From NCBI GenBank assembly GCA_936450465.1, contig OW388299.1:39381548-39445547 (forward strand): a stretch of DNA of 64,000 bases, written 5' to 3'. Of the stretch, positions 43,266 to 54,373 are shown in pieces. The stretch is from Gibbula magus. Lineage: Eukaryota; Mollusca; Gastropoda; Trochida; Trochidae. Under the pieces are notes generated by a model, which was given only the letters and a program-made list of their open reading frames with translations, had not been told where the DNA came from and made no database searches. Position 1 is the first letter of the stretch; every line of letters begins with the position of its first letter. The position numbers and the translations under genes are program-made.

Positions 43266-44932
43266 ATATAGTCGCAAGCGACTTTAAACGGATTCAGCAT
43301 ATATATGATTCATTTCCTATTAGGTACATTATATCAGCAGTCATTGCTGAAAGTTACACGATTATGTGTAAATGTGTTTAGCTACAGCAACCTATTCCTG
43401 TCCATCATGTAAAACGAAAGTAGGATTTACCCCCTTTGTTAACAGTTCAAAATAAAGTCGCAATTTATCAAGATAAAATGCTTATATCTCATTGGTTATG
43501 TTTATTATCAAACTAATAATGTTTTCCCCATATAGAGTAATCCTTTCCCATTCCAACGAGGTATCAAACAACGTGCTATGATTTTGCATTGTTGAACTAT
43601 GCACTAACAAAGATACACTACAAACGTGGCCACTGTCAATTTAGAAAGAAGGCAGAAACTGTCCAACTTAAAATACCCTTAACTCATTGGTTATGAACAC
43701 CACTACCGTACTTATTTCATTTTTCGTAATTTCCACTTAGGTTGATGTAGTCATAATTTAGATTGCATACATGGTTAATGCGTAATGTTCTTTTGAATAT
43801 TCAGGAAAATACTAAAAAATGCTTATTTTCGGACCCCTATACCACTTTTCCGATGTTCAAAGCTAAACTATTAACATTTTGATGAAAGGGTTCAACATAA
43901 AAGTTTTTATGCTTGCAATTGTCTATTCGCAGGTTTGAATGAAAGTGCAATAGCATAATTGGTTAAGCAGTCATGATCCTGTGAACTTTGCTGAAAATGG
44001 CGATTTTTGAAAAATGACAATCTTCTGTGACTTGTCACACATAAGTATGACAGATACGCAATTGAAATTTATTATTCTTCATGAGAGACATGTCTACTTC
44101 ACAGTGATCCATAAAACATTATTGTATCTTGAGTGGTTTACGAAGGAAAATTCTCCAAAGTAGGTACCCCTCGAAAGGTCTCAAAATCACAAAATTTAAC
44201 TTTTGGGGGCGTATGTCTAAATTGTGCCTAATCTATCATCTTTTACATGATCATGATATGCTATGGAATTGTTAAACAAATTATTATAAAGAGATTGAAA
44301 TAATTAACTTTGACATAAAGTAATTGGTTATAGAGTTATGCCACTTTGAACATGCAACCGAAAATTGCACTTTTCGAAAAGGTCCAAATACAAGGGCAGA
44401 TAACTCGAATTCTAAGCCAAAATTCAAAATTCTGTCTCGATAACTTTTTTACACGTTTATCCAGCTTTCAAATGAGCTATCACACATAGCTGTATGTGTT
44501 TCCGGGATTTAGAAGAAGATTTTTGAAGACGCGTACCCTCAAAACCGAAAAAGTACACATAGAATTCAGATTTTTCGAAATAGCAAAAAATCTATTATTA
44601 CGGCCGAAAACCCCTATAGCCCTAATCGATGAGGAATGTTGTTGCGCACATTTTGGTGAAAGTTTTGTGCAAATATCTTGATAAGTTTTCGAGCTATTAA
44701 GGTTTGAAGTTTTAACTTCCAGGGGGGATAACTCACGAAAGAAGTCGAAAATCCAAAAAGTAAAAAAAGTAGATCTAAGTTTGGTCACAGGCTACGATCC
44801 CTGAAAGTTTCAGAGAAATCGGTCATGCCGTTAGTTCAGTACCGCGGTCACAAAATCGGTGGAATAATAAAAAAAAAAACAAAAAAAAACACGCCAATAA
44901 CAATAAGGATTCAGCCTTATGGCTGAATCCTT
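43266..44932 (+). mobile_element. Hairpin-ended element, dimer copy 2
   Basis: Starts with the same AGTCGCAAGCGACT palindrome and matches copy 1 at offset 1613 with scattered differences. It ends with an A-rich stretch, CACGCCAATAACAATAAGG and a 12-bp-stem hairpin (AAGGATTCAGCC, loop TTAT). The head-to-tail dimer is what rolling-circle or tandem insertion would give. Confidence 0.87.
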
Positions 44933-45504
44933 AATAATAATCTTCATTTAAGCCGAACTAGCCGAATAGCCTTAGTGAGCTAAAATAACTAAATCTCTTA
45001 CAGTCGTCTACTTGAAAATAATAATCTTATCAAAACAAATCACGGGTGCCAGATAAAGTGTATTTGCTTGCCTTTGATAATGATATATTTTGTAAACAAG
45101 TAGTCACAATTTCATTCATCATGGATTGCTACTGTTTATATATGATTAACACTAACGAAGTTCTGAAACTATTATTTTTCCAAAACCGTTTTTGGCTAAA
45201 TGTGTCGAGTTCTAAAATATGAAGAAAAAAGTTGTAGACATAATCTTTCTTCATGGACTTGATTAAATAGATTTTGTGATTTACGAGTGTAATAGATTGT
45301 GTAACTTATTTAAGACTTCAGTTAAGGGATATATATTATTTCGGAGATGTCGGTAATAAATAATTAGTTACTTTCCTGAAAAACTTTTTAAAACAGTGGA
45401 AATATGATTTTAAACTGGACATGTGTTTTCTAATTACAACTAATAAACTGTAATTTTAAAAGATTGACATTATAAACGTTAATAATTTACTGAATCATTT
45501 GCAG

Positions 45505-45653
45505 CTATCTGAATGATAAGAAAAACTGTGTGTATGTGTCTACTGAAACAACAGTGTGGAACAATATGGATTGTGATAGAGAACTTTCTCCAAACTACGA
45601 AGTATTGGTTGTGTGTGAGAAACTGGCAGCAAATAACACGATCTCTTTGAAAG
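45505..45653 (+). CDS. C-type lectin domain, last exon
   Basis: A 149-base exon with acceptor TGAATCATTTGCAG and donor AAAG|GTAAGG, phase 2 in and phase 1 out. It encodes YLNDKKNCVYVSTETTVWNN, then MDCDREL and EVLVVCEKLA, i.e. the C-terminal strands with the C-V-Y-V, W-N-x-M-x-C and V-C-E-K hallmarks. The Trp-Asn-Asp calcium motif is WNNMD. Together with 39640 and 40194 it completes one domain with about six cysteines. Confidence 0.92.
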
Positions 45654-46127
45654 GTAAGGAAGAATTTGAACAAGTTGATTCAATGTTTAAAGTTCATCCA
45701 CAAGTGTGTATGTCGTCAAGATAGCATTACAAGTGATGTATTGAAAGTTGAACATTATGTGTATAATGTCAAACAAAGAGGGATGTTATGCCCCTAGATC
45801 AAATAATCCGGGATAATACTGTTCTTCTGTCCGTCTGTCTGTTTCTCCAAAAACGTGAATCTGTGATAGGCCTTTGACAATTGACGTGTGCAATTGAAGT
45901 CATACTTTTGACTCTGTGACCTTGGTGCAGAAACCCTTTTTCGAAAACTTTCATCTATAGCTTTAGCCATAGTCATAGCTTTGGATGAATACACGTAAGT
46001 GATGTGTATTTCATAATTGACAGGAGCATCCCTTGAGTTCATACGTTTTAACCTTGTGACCTTTACTTTGGTCCCGGAGAATTTTCAGAAAACTTAAAAA
46101 CTCTATCATAACTTTTGAATATTATAA

Positions 46128-46265
46128 GTTGTATGCTTCTCACGAGGGTAATACGGTCTCATGTACCATCTTTGTACCAGTGTCGGCCGAGCCTTCAGGC
46201 GAGGATGACACCGGTACAAATATGGTACATGAGACCGTATTACCCCAGGGAGAAGTATACAACGT
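46128..46265. repeat. Long imperfect hairpin
   Basis: GTTGTATGCTTCTC..GGGTAATACGGTCTCATGTACC at the left pairs with GGTACATGAGACCGTATTAC..GGAGAAGTATACAAC at the right, around a loop of about 50 bp. It is the end of the repeat also seen at 30990-32120, here followed to about 46780 by its body. Confidence 0.85.
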
Positions 46266-47818
46266 ATGTATCTTTCCGTCTTGTCAATAAAAGTAGTATT
46301 ATCTTATGTATTCTATTTATTGCGATGTTTCTGCTGATGCCTGATCAGCTGATATCGCTTGAATGACGTTAACGTAAATGGCGTCACCCGTCTCGACTGA
46401 AATGTTAAAAGTCGTATAACGTATTACTACAAGCTTTTATAAATGCCTTAAAACGAGTTACTCTTTGTTGAATTGAGTGTGCAAGCAATGCAAAATAAGA
46501 TTTGCTTCCAAACAAGGCAGCAACTATTGGAAAAATAAGTCTGTAATTAATAGACCCGTAAACAGCTGATCGAACTGTTCAAAACTCCCTACACCGCATG
46601 CGTCATTTTATAACGTCATCTGACCACAATGCGACACCTACTCTTAGCTAGGAGCTGTTACTATGGCAGCGGGGTACATGAAATGTGTACACAGTGAGAC
46701 TGGCGGGGTACATAAAGAAAAATGTAACGGTCGTTAGCCAATCAGAAACGAGTATTTTACTGTAAAGAAAGATAAACAGTGATAGGATTTGTATTACTTG
46801 GCATGTGCATCCTTTGTGATGCTGTGATTTGTGATCAGACCTGTTCATTTTAGCTTATGGTATGCATTCATGGTGGTAAAGCATCATATGTCGTAACACA
46901 TTTTCAAATTCTCCGGAAGAACAGCTGCACCCTCAATGGTGAAATTTTGTGGGAAGGTATCTTACAACTATGGTTGAGGATCAATGATCAAAGGGAATAA
47001 ACTATTATGATTTGACTACTATTTGGCACATGATTTCAACTGTTTTCCTGCTTTAGAAGCATTTGACATTTCACAAGACCATAAAATAAATATATGAGAG
47101 TTTGTGATGTTTAATCACGATGTTCGACTCAATGCGAAAGCTTCTTGTGAGCTATTCTATTGTATTCTAGCGCTAGAATTTTGAAATTGTTTGTCAACCA
47201 GCAGATTGAAACTGCACTGACGATATATTACACTTTAGAACCTATTTGTTTCATATGTACAGGTAAATTTAAAACAGTAGATAGTCAATGCCTTTCTTTT
47301 TACCTTGTGACCTTGTGACCATGACTTAGGAACTTTTCGAAAACTTCCCCATTTGATTAATCAGTTAGTGAATAGTTTACCTTTAATACCTATTATGTTT
47401 GTTCAACCAGTTCTAAACAAAATATTGTCTGTAATAACAGTGAAAGCCTCGAAAACTCTGGCATGGAACATCCGGTTTTCATGTATAGTCATGTACAGCA
47501 AGTTATCTGGAGCCACAGAGTTGCCAAACCTTCATTTTAGAATCTAAATCTGCCAAAGATTCTACACGAAAGCAACCAACTTGCTTTACCAAGCGCTTCA
47601 ACAACGTTCAGTCCAAATGAAGGCATGTGCTAAATTTTTAAGACTCTTGGGGCAGCGGTTCATGCGATATTACGTGAAGAAGAAATGAGACGGACGTACG
47701 AACGGCTGAGGCGGGGGACAATGAATGAATTACCATTTAGGTATAGCTGAAATAGAACTTTCTTGTATGTCAAGGCGTATCTTACGTATGTTTCTGTACT
47801 TATTCATATGTATTCCAG
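46266..47818. other. Intron sequence with repeat body, no exon
   Basis: 46266-46780 continues the repeat that matches 30990-32120 in inverted orientation. 47690-47725 ends with GACGGACGTACGAACGGCTG and AGGCGGGGGACAATG, the right-end signature of the tandem-core family, so about 47270-47720 is probably a decayed member. No exon supported. Confidence 0.5.
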
Positions 47819-47908
47819 TTGCTGATGTTGTACCTTTATATGAGGAGAACACGTGTACATTTTCCAACAGCTCCACAGAGATGCTTTATACTTCTGGCAA
47901 TCATTGTA
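47819..47908 (+). CDS. Short two-cysteine exon before LDLa 1
   Basis: A 90-base exon with acceptor CATATGTATTCCAG and donor TGTA|GTAAGT, phase 1 at both ends. The 29 residues read ADVVPLYEENTCTFSNSSTE and end NHC. It has two cysteines and an NSS/N-glycosylation signal. No domain is recognised alone; the terminal cysteine may serve as the first cysteine of the following LDLa module. Confidence 0.7.
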
Positions 47909-48158
47909 GTAAGTATGATACCATTAAAGTAGAGTCAGCATTTGCGTAACCGGCGATTCTTCATTCAGTCAACATTATTCAACAGTCTCTACTTTCTGCA
48001 ATAATGAGTTTTTTTTCATTTTGAGTTACAATGGTTAACATCCTTTATGTTGCAACGGTTGCTTAATTTTAGAACAAATTTGTAATAAGGTTTATGGTAT
48101 ATGGTTTATAATGCAGTCTTCTATTATTCATTATTTCAATATCTTGAATCAACCCTAG

Positions 48159-48296
48159 GGTCAGTCCTCGACGTGTTCCAATCTCGGAACTTTGTGAACT
48201 ACACCTTCACATGCAGCAACAAGGAGCTGATCTCCTCTCATCTACTCTGTGATGGACTGAGGCACTGCACTGACGGATCTGACGAGGTCAACTGCA
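48159..48296 (+). CDS. LDLa module 1 (incomplete cysteines)
   Basis: A 138-base exon with acceptor TCAACCCTAG and donor TGCA|GTAAGT, phase 1 at both ends. It encodes SVLDVFQSRNFVNYTFTCSN, then SHLLCDGLRHCTDGSDEVNC. The calcium cage of LDL-receptor class A modules (CDGxxHCxDGSDE) is intact. The third cysteine is missing (KELI where NGxCI is usual) and the first is supplied, if at all, by the previous exon. Confidence 0.9.
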
Positions 48297-48364
48297 GTAA
48301 GTTCATAGACGGTTCCTTCAGATACATAGCAACTTCCAAACGCAAGGCAAACTCTTTCCAGTCT

Positions 48365-48560
48365 GCATTACTGGCTGATTTAACCCTTGCGGTATTTCCC
48401 TCTCTTTCTTGTGTCAAGACAGTGAATAGCTGCACCAGAAATGCATAGCGGGCCTGGATTTCTAAACACAGATTTCTTAAGGAAATACTGCAAGGCCTAA
48501 ATCAGCCAGTAATGGAGACTGGCAGGAGTTATGCCTTGCATTGGGAAGTTGGATACATAG
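48365..48560. repeat. Small hairpin repeat
   Basis: CTGGCTGATTTAACCCTTGC GGTATTTCC at the left pairs with GGAAATACTGCAAGGCCTAA ATCAGCCAG near 48480-48510. A diverged relative occurs at about 6036-6170. Likely a decayed MITE. Confidence 0.5.
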
Positions 48561-48577
48561 AGGATATCTGTCTTTTA

Positions 48578-49440
48578 TTATATGACGAGCAAAGAAATAC
48601 CGGGATTTATCAGTGAAATAAACTGTCTATCAAGCTACAGTGAAAATAACTTATGTTTTCACTGCAACCAGTGACTGATATAATTTGACGCCATAAAACA
48701 ATGGTCTGACGCAGCGAATTGGCTTATGACGTCACGATGTTACTCCGGTGACGGGCTGTTCCTAGCGGCCGCTCAGAGTGAAAACGACACTTTTCAGACG
48801 TAATTACAAGGATAAAATCATATGATAAATAGAATATCCGTCAATTCTTGACAAATACCATGTTTATGTCATCTCGTGAGGTTGAAATTTTAAATATTTT
48901 CACTGGCGGCTGCGCTTGTCATATATAGAGGATATATCTGTCTTTTATTGACAAATACCATGTTTATCTCATCGAGTGAGGTAGAAAGGTTATATTTTCA
49001 CGAGTGGCTGCGCTTGTCATATATAGAGGATATATCTGTCTTTTATTGACTATTACCATGTTTATCTCATCGAGTGAGGTAGAAAGGTTATATTTTCACG
49101 AGTGGCGCAGCCACCAGTGAAAATATATAAACTTTCTACCTCACGAGATGAGATAAACATGGTATTAGTCAAGAATTGACGGATATTCTATTTATTATAT
49201 GATGTTATCCATGTAATTACGTCCGAAAAGGGTTGTTTTCACGCCGAGCGGCCGAGCTAGGAATAGCCCGTCACCACAGTAACACTGTGGCGTCATAAGC
49301 AAATTCGCCGCGTGAGACCATTGTTTTATGACGTCAAATTATATCAGTCACCGTTCGCAGTGAAAATATAAGTTATTTTCACTGTAGCTTGGTAGACTGA
49401 TAAATACCCAGTATTTCACTGCTCGTTATATATTAAAATA
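48578..49440. mobile_element. Foldback element with long arms
   Basis: An approximately 860-bp palindrome-like element: ATATGACGAGCAAAGAAATA, TTTATCAGTGAAATA and CAGTGAAAATAACTTATG at the left are matched in inverse order up to TTCACTGCTCGTTATAT at the right. The left arm contains about two extra copies of a 102-bp segment (ATAGAGGATATATCTGTC, ATTGACAAATACCATGTTTA, GAGTGAGGTAGAAAGG). No coding frame. Confidence 0.87.
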
Positions 49441-50619
49441 AAAGAATCCTTAACTTGATAGGATCAAAGTAATAAACAGAAAGACAAATTATACTGTATA
49501 TCAATTATCAATAATTATTTTATGGTTGTGATTCATGTGATTTTTTAAATAAGGTAACAGGTTTTAATTGATTATATAATTGCAGAATTTAGAGATCATA
49601 TTGAACGTATTGGGCAAAAGAAACGTCACCCTTTCTTCGTTTTTTCAGCTGATGGAAACATTGTTTGAAAACCAAGGAAAAACAATGATTTGATAATAAG
49701 GAATGAAACATCTAAGAAATTAAACTGATTTTTAAGAAGCGTGTATTTGCTTGTGATGCCTACAAAAAGAAATAAAGTGATAAATAAAGAAGCGCGTAAT
49801 TTACGTCTGCTTCATTTCTCTTGAGGTCACTTTGTAGATGGCTATAACGGCTATAGTTTGGCGTTATTCCTCTACAAATCCAAATCCTTTTCCTTATTTA
49901 TTAACAACAAACAATTGTCAACTAAGGTGGCATGAATCGCGTCGGATATGAATATTTAAGTATTCCCTGGACCACATGTGAATGATATGAATCCTGTGAA
50001 CACTTCTTGAAATATTCATGCCAAAAAAGTTCAAAATTCCGCTTTGACCTTTAAAATAACATCAAGGTCAACAACATTATAACAAGCTGTGTGTAAGATA
50101 TGAAGAGAATCCAATCAATGGTTCAAGAGGTATCCCGCCGATCAGTGTAAAGTGGCAAAGTCTCGTTGTGACATTGAAATGAAGGTCTAGGTCACAAACT
50201 CTTTCAGAACAGTACTCTCGCTATGGTGGACACATATATGTAAAATATGCACAGAAGTCTACGAATGGTACTGGAGTTATGTCATTCCCATCTTCCGCAC
50301 GCATCGGGCCATATATGCACTTTCAGAAAATGCATACTGACCCTTGCGACAACTCGAAGGGATTTCTGAGACGGGGTCAGCGCCACCTATCGTCCAAAGA
50401 GAGTTACGTCCCCTCTATTGACCAATCAAATCGGTGGTTACCAACCCAATCGATCCAAAAATTATAGGGTACAGAAGGTAAAGGTTATTTGTCTGTGACA
50501 TACAACATGAAGAGATGAAATTACCTTTGCTCATTTAGTTAAGGTTGTTTCAAATTACAATTGACCTAAGACTCTCTTTTACGATACGTGTAGACACGCT
50601 GTCAATGCATATCTTGCAG
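49441..50619. other. Intron sequence with tandem-core remnant
   Basis: 49610-49640 has GGGCAAAAGAAACGTCACCC, the tip of the AAAAGAAACGT TIR family, without an obvious partner. 50020-50250 matches the core of 16187-16935 (GTGTAAGATATGAAGAGAAT, TATCCCGCCGATCAGTGT, GAAATGAAGGTCTAGGTCAC). No exon. Confidence 0.5.
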
Positions 50620-50733
50620 GTAGTAGCTGTGAAATTGAGCAGTTCCCTTGTGATAATGGTCGATGCGTCTCCCTGGCCTATGTCTGCGATTTTATTAATG
50701 ACTGTGGTGATAATTCAGATGAAGCAAAATGCG
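50620..50733 (+). CDS. LDLa module 2
   Basis: A 114-base exon with acceptor GCATATCTTGCAG and donor TGCG|GTGAGT, phase 1 at both ends: one complete 37-residue LDLa module. Six cysteines in the expected spacing: [20 protein letters not shown], then [17 protein letters not shown]. The acidic DxxDCxDNSDE cluster should bind calcium. Such modules bind basic patches of ligands. Confidence 0.94.
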
Positions 50734-51417
50734 GTGAGTTTCTTTATAAATTTAAGGACATTCATTCGGAAATAGTGTTTTGTTTGAAGCTGTATTTCAT
50801 ATTTATTCACACGTTCAAATATTTCAGCAACTCATTTGTCTTCTAAGGTCTTATAACTTGACAAAGACGCAAAGACTGAAGCACAAAAGAAATGTCATAC
50901 CTCGGTTGGATTCGATTAATTCCATATTTTAAAGAAATAATGCATATGATTATGGCACGATGCAATAACACCTTTTGGCACCTTTTTAAACAAGACAGGA
51001 GTAAGGAAAGGAAATTTACACCAACATGACCACTACCATGTTTAAAATGTCGTAAATGTGTGCAGGACAAGGCAAATTTATTGATTTTCACACAGACTAT
51101 GTGTTATATGTCGATGAACAGTTGTGTTTTATTAAAATAATTTTTTGGGAATTTTAAATTTCAAAGTTTTAATTATTAATTTTTTTAAAACACGTAGAAT
51201 TATTTGACTGATTTAATATTTTGGACTAATTTCCAAAACGATTCAGTTTTTTAATACGACGACGAAAATTCGAGAAATTTGACATTGAAAATTCTACGTA
51301 TGATAAAATCAACTGAGGGGTGACGTTAGTTTGTGATTCAGTTTAGTTAACTTCTCTGGCTGTGCCATTGTAACTGAAGGCTTATTTATCAGAATGATAT
51401 ATTTTTAATTCCTACAG

Positions 51418-51606
51418 ATTATGCAGCATGTGGAGATTCTGAATTTGAATGTGACAATGGTCAGTGTATAACCTCGACAGCTGTCTGCGATCTTCACTTC
51501 AACTGTTATGACAGGACGGATGAACGAGATTGTCAGTTAGACGAACGGATAAGTGACCCTCCCTACACTCCCTACACTGGGAAATACAGTCAACTTCCAA
51601 GATTAT
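51418..51606 (+). CDS. LDLa module 3 plus Pro/Tyr linker
   Basis: A 189-base exon with acceptor TTTAATTCCTACAG and donor TTAT|GTAAGT, phase 1 at both ends. It encodes ACGDSEFECDNGQCITSTAV then CDLHFNCYDRTDERDC (six cysteines, acidic cluster intact), followed by a 25-residue linker with two PYT repeats (DPPYTPYTGKYSQLPRL). Confidence 0.93.
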
Positions 51607-52763
51607 GTAAGTTACCATAAGTTATTCAGCAGTATTTAAGAACATAATAACCTGCGACATTAATAAGCATCTTATCTATGGAAACGTATAATTAAAAACA
51701 CGCGAACAAGATGGTTCAAATCACAAGGGCTTGTTTAGATGAAGATTTAGAATTTGCAAAACAATCCTAACATGTGACAATAGAAAAGTATTCATTAAAG
51801 GTACATCCATTGTGTTGTTGGGAGTCACATATTCCAAACGTCATAAATGGTGTTACTTTATCGAAAAGTATCGACTGTTACCGAAAACTATCATTTTGAT
51901 GGTAGTCGACTTAGTGGAGGTAAACGTAGTGATTTCAGATCGAAAACCGGACAATGCATCTCGATTGACGCGCGCCAATGGGTCAAACGTAATTTGGAAT
52001 CTTATTTATAATAGACAAAATTACAAATTAGGGTTGATAATGTTTAATCGGTCATTCAACTACTGTGCATGTAAATGGGACGTGCAATTTCGGTTTCTAC
52101 ACATGCATAATGATGTTACTCGATTTTAATTGGAAACTAGTAATTATATGATATATTTGGCGATTTGGGATGAATATGCAAGCTGGGTGAATTTATTTGT
52201 ACTGTATACATCACATATGATGAGTTGGAACGTATTAAAGCCAAATAAAATTTAATGAAACACAATGGATGCACTTTTAAGTATCTAACAACCTGTTTGA
52301 TAATTTAAATGATGATAATGGATACTTTAGATGAGGGATAATGTGAATTGAGTTGTTGCAACTTGTTTTATGTCATTTAATGATAAGCCCAATAGCAATA
52401 TTTCATTCAGCGTCCTTTCTTCATTCATTCCTCGTCATTTTGTGTGATACAGTAGAGTAAATATATCGGGCTTTCAGCATTTGCACCTACTGATGGTTTT
52501 CACTTATTTCACTTGAATTATGATCAGCATTTGCTTCAATACTGACGGTCATATGCGGTTGGATCTGTTTGTGTTTGCACATAGTCGTTAGAGAAAAATG
52601 TCATTCCCTCTATGCGTTTTTTTAAAGAGTGCATTTAATAATGACAAAGAGTATCAAACATGGCTATATGTAGGCGAAGTACAGAGACATTTGAGTTGGA
52701 GAACTGAAGCTTGTATGTAATCACTCAATGATTCTATCTATGTTCTCTCTGATTTTGCTTCAG
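51607..52763. other. Intron sequence, nothing recognised
   Basis: A 105-codon plus-strand frame at 51812-52129 has no splice context or domain similarity and is treated as chance. No repeats identified by eye. Confidence 0.5.
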
Positions 52764-52859
52764 ACATGAACGTAACAAGGAAACATCTCCCTCGTGTGGA
52801 TCTTCCCTGCACCATGATCATTGACCAGTTTGGAAAACCCTTCACAATGGAGAACTGCA
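52764..52859 (+). CDS. Short two-cysteine exon before LDLa 4
   Basis: A 96-base exon with acceptor GATTTTGCTTCAG and donor TGCA|GTAAGT, phase 1 at both ends. It encodes MNVTRKHLPRVDLPCTMIID then QFGKPFTMENC. Two cysteines and one N-glycosylation signal (NVT). No known domain; comparable in size and place to the exon at 47819. Confidence 0.72.
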
Positions 52860-53049
52860 GTAAGTGTAATAATGCAAATGATACCATCGACATGATTTGT
52901 CTAATTATAGTATTATTTCTTTCATAAGTAGTACATAAAAGCACGTTACTGTATCAAAGTTAAGATGGTCAATTTCATTAAGGTTTTCTCAAAATATAAT
53001 TGTAATCATACTAAAAATAATAATTTTCAATATATGTGCTTCATGTTGT

Positions 53050-53450
53050 TATCCCCCGCCAGGATATGGAAGGGGGGTAAATGTTTGAACGCGCTCCATA
53101 CAACCGTCTGGGGACGGAAGAAAGGGAACAGCTTTTCTCATATAACCATATTTTGGTGAGTGGCTTCAGGTCACCAATATCTTCATTGAGTTCGAAAATG
53201 AGGAGCGCAAGAATTTTGTTGTTGAGTTTTTGCCAAAGTTCCGTTGTTCTGACTCTTTTCATGGTATCTCCAAAGGGAATCGCTCTCGGACACCATTTAA
53301 GAGAGGGTATTCATAATTGGTGTGGGAATTTTAGGGCATACATATCGTGTTGGGAGTACACACATGAGAAACATGATTCTGTTTTGTTCCATATTATTTA
53401 TTATATATGTACATGAATGTCCCTCCAGTGCACTAGATGAAGGACATTAG
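53050..53450. mobile_element. Fragment of GC-ended element
   Basis: Starts TATCCCCCGCCAGGATATGG and AAGGGGGGTAA, the hairpin signature of the tandem-core family, then diverges. The right edge may be near TCCCTCCAGTGCACTAGATG at 53421. Non-coding. Confidence 0.45.
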
Positions 53451-53680
53451 GTTGCAAGTTTTTATGAGAACCTATGTGGTGGGAGATGCTGATGACCATG
53501 TCGTGTTAAATCAATTATCTGTTATTGTGCCTTACAACCAAATGTCTAATCTACATACAGATTGCATCAGTTTTCAATTAAATTAAATTTCTGCTCAACA
53601 TTAGAGTCTGGTTTTGTTTATAAATGGCGTTTAGGTATACGAAATGAACGTTGAGCTTGCAAGGACTGTTGTGTTTGTAG

Positions 53681-53800
53681 ATGAACCAGTGACATGTCCG
53701 ATAGGTTTCCACCGCTGCCCAGCCAGCTTCTGTATCCCCATTGACAGAATCTGTGACGGTGTCATGGACTGCACTGATGGCGAGGACGAGGCAGATTGTG
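53681..53800 (+). CDS. LDLa module 4
   Basis: A 120-base exon with acceptor TGTTGTGTTTGTAG and donor TGTG|GTAGGA, phase 1 at both ends. It encodes EPVTCPIGFHRCPASFCIPI then DRICDGVMDCTDGEDEADC, with all six cysteines and the calcium cluster. It is the last exon I can place; phase 1 at its end requires at least one more exon beyond, past or within the satellite. Confidence 0.94.
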
Positions 53801-54373
53801 GTAGGAGGAAATAAACAGATTTAAAATATTCCGAATAAACTCCGGTTCTCTTTTGAAAACTAGGGTCATATAATATGGTCACCTGTTCAACAAGTTCTCA
53901 TTCGACATTTGATACTGATTTCATCCTCATTTCAAGCGGAGAGATTAATTCAGTATTAGCAATTCTTTATACATATATAGCAATTGCTTTGCGTGAATCT
54001 GATTCGCTGAACACTCTCAAAGAGATTCAGTTCATACCTGCATGAAATTAATTTCGTGACGTCACATCACATTTAGCCACGCCCCCATGACGTCAGGTTC
54101 ATGGCTAGTTGCGTTGTGCATTTTCATTGGCTGATGAACACGTTGTAGGCGGGGCTAATATTTGATGTCTTCATACGCGTAAATAGTACAGCTCTAATTG
54201 TTGCAAATTTGTATATTTGTAGCAATGAAACCTTTTCAAAACATCAGGTACGAATATATTTAATTATAAGAATTAACTTCAACATTTATTAAGTTCATGG
54301 AGGTATAAACTTAAAAAACGCTGTGCAAACTTGGCGTAAACCCGCTACACGAGTTTACACAATTTTGAAGTCA
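53801..54373. other. Intron sequence before the satellite
   Basis: No exon seen. 54050-54180 is somewhat GC-richer with CACGCCCCCATGACGTCAGG and GTAGGCGGGGC, of unknown meaning. Confidence 0.45.

Noticed and set aside
41653..44932. Segmental duplication containing gene exons.
   Set aside because: The 1613-bp repeat has hairpin ends and no exon; it is a mobile-element dimer.
51812..52129. 105-codon forward frame in the intron after LDLa 3.
   Set aside because: No domain similarity, no splice sites at its edges, composition like the surrounding intron.
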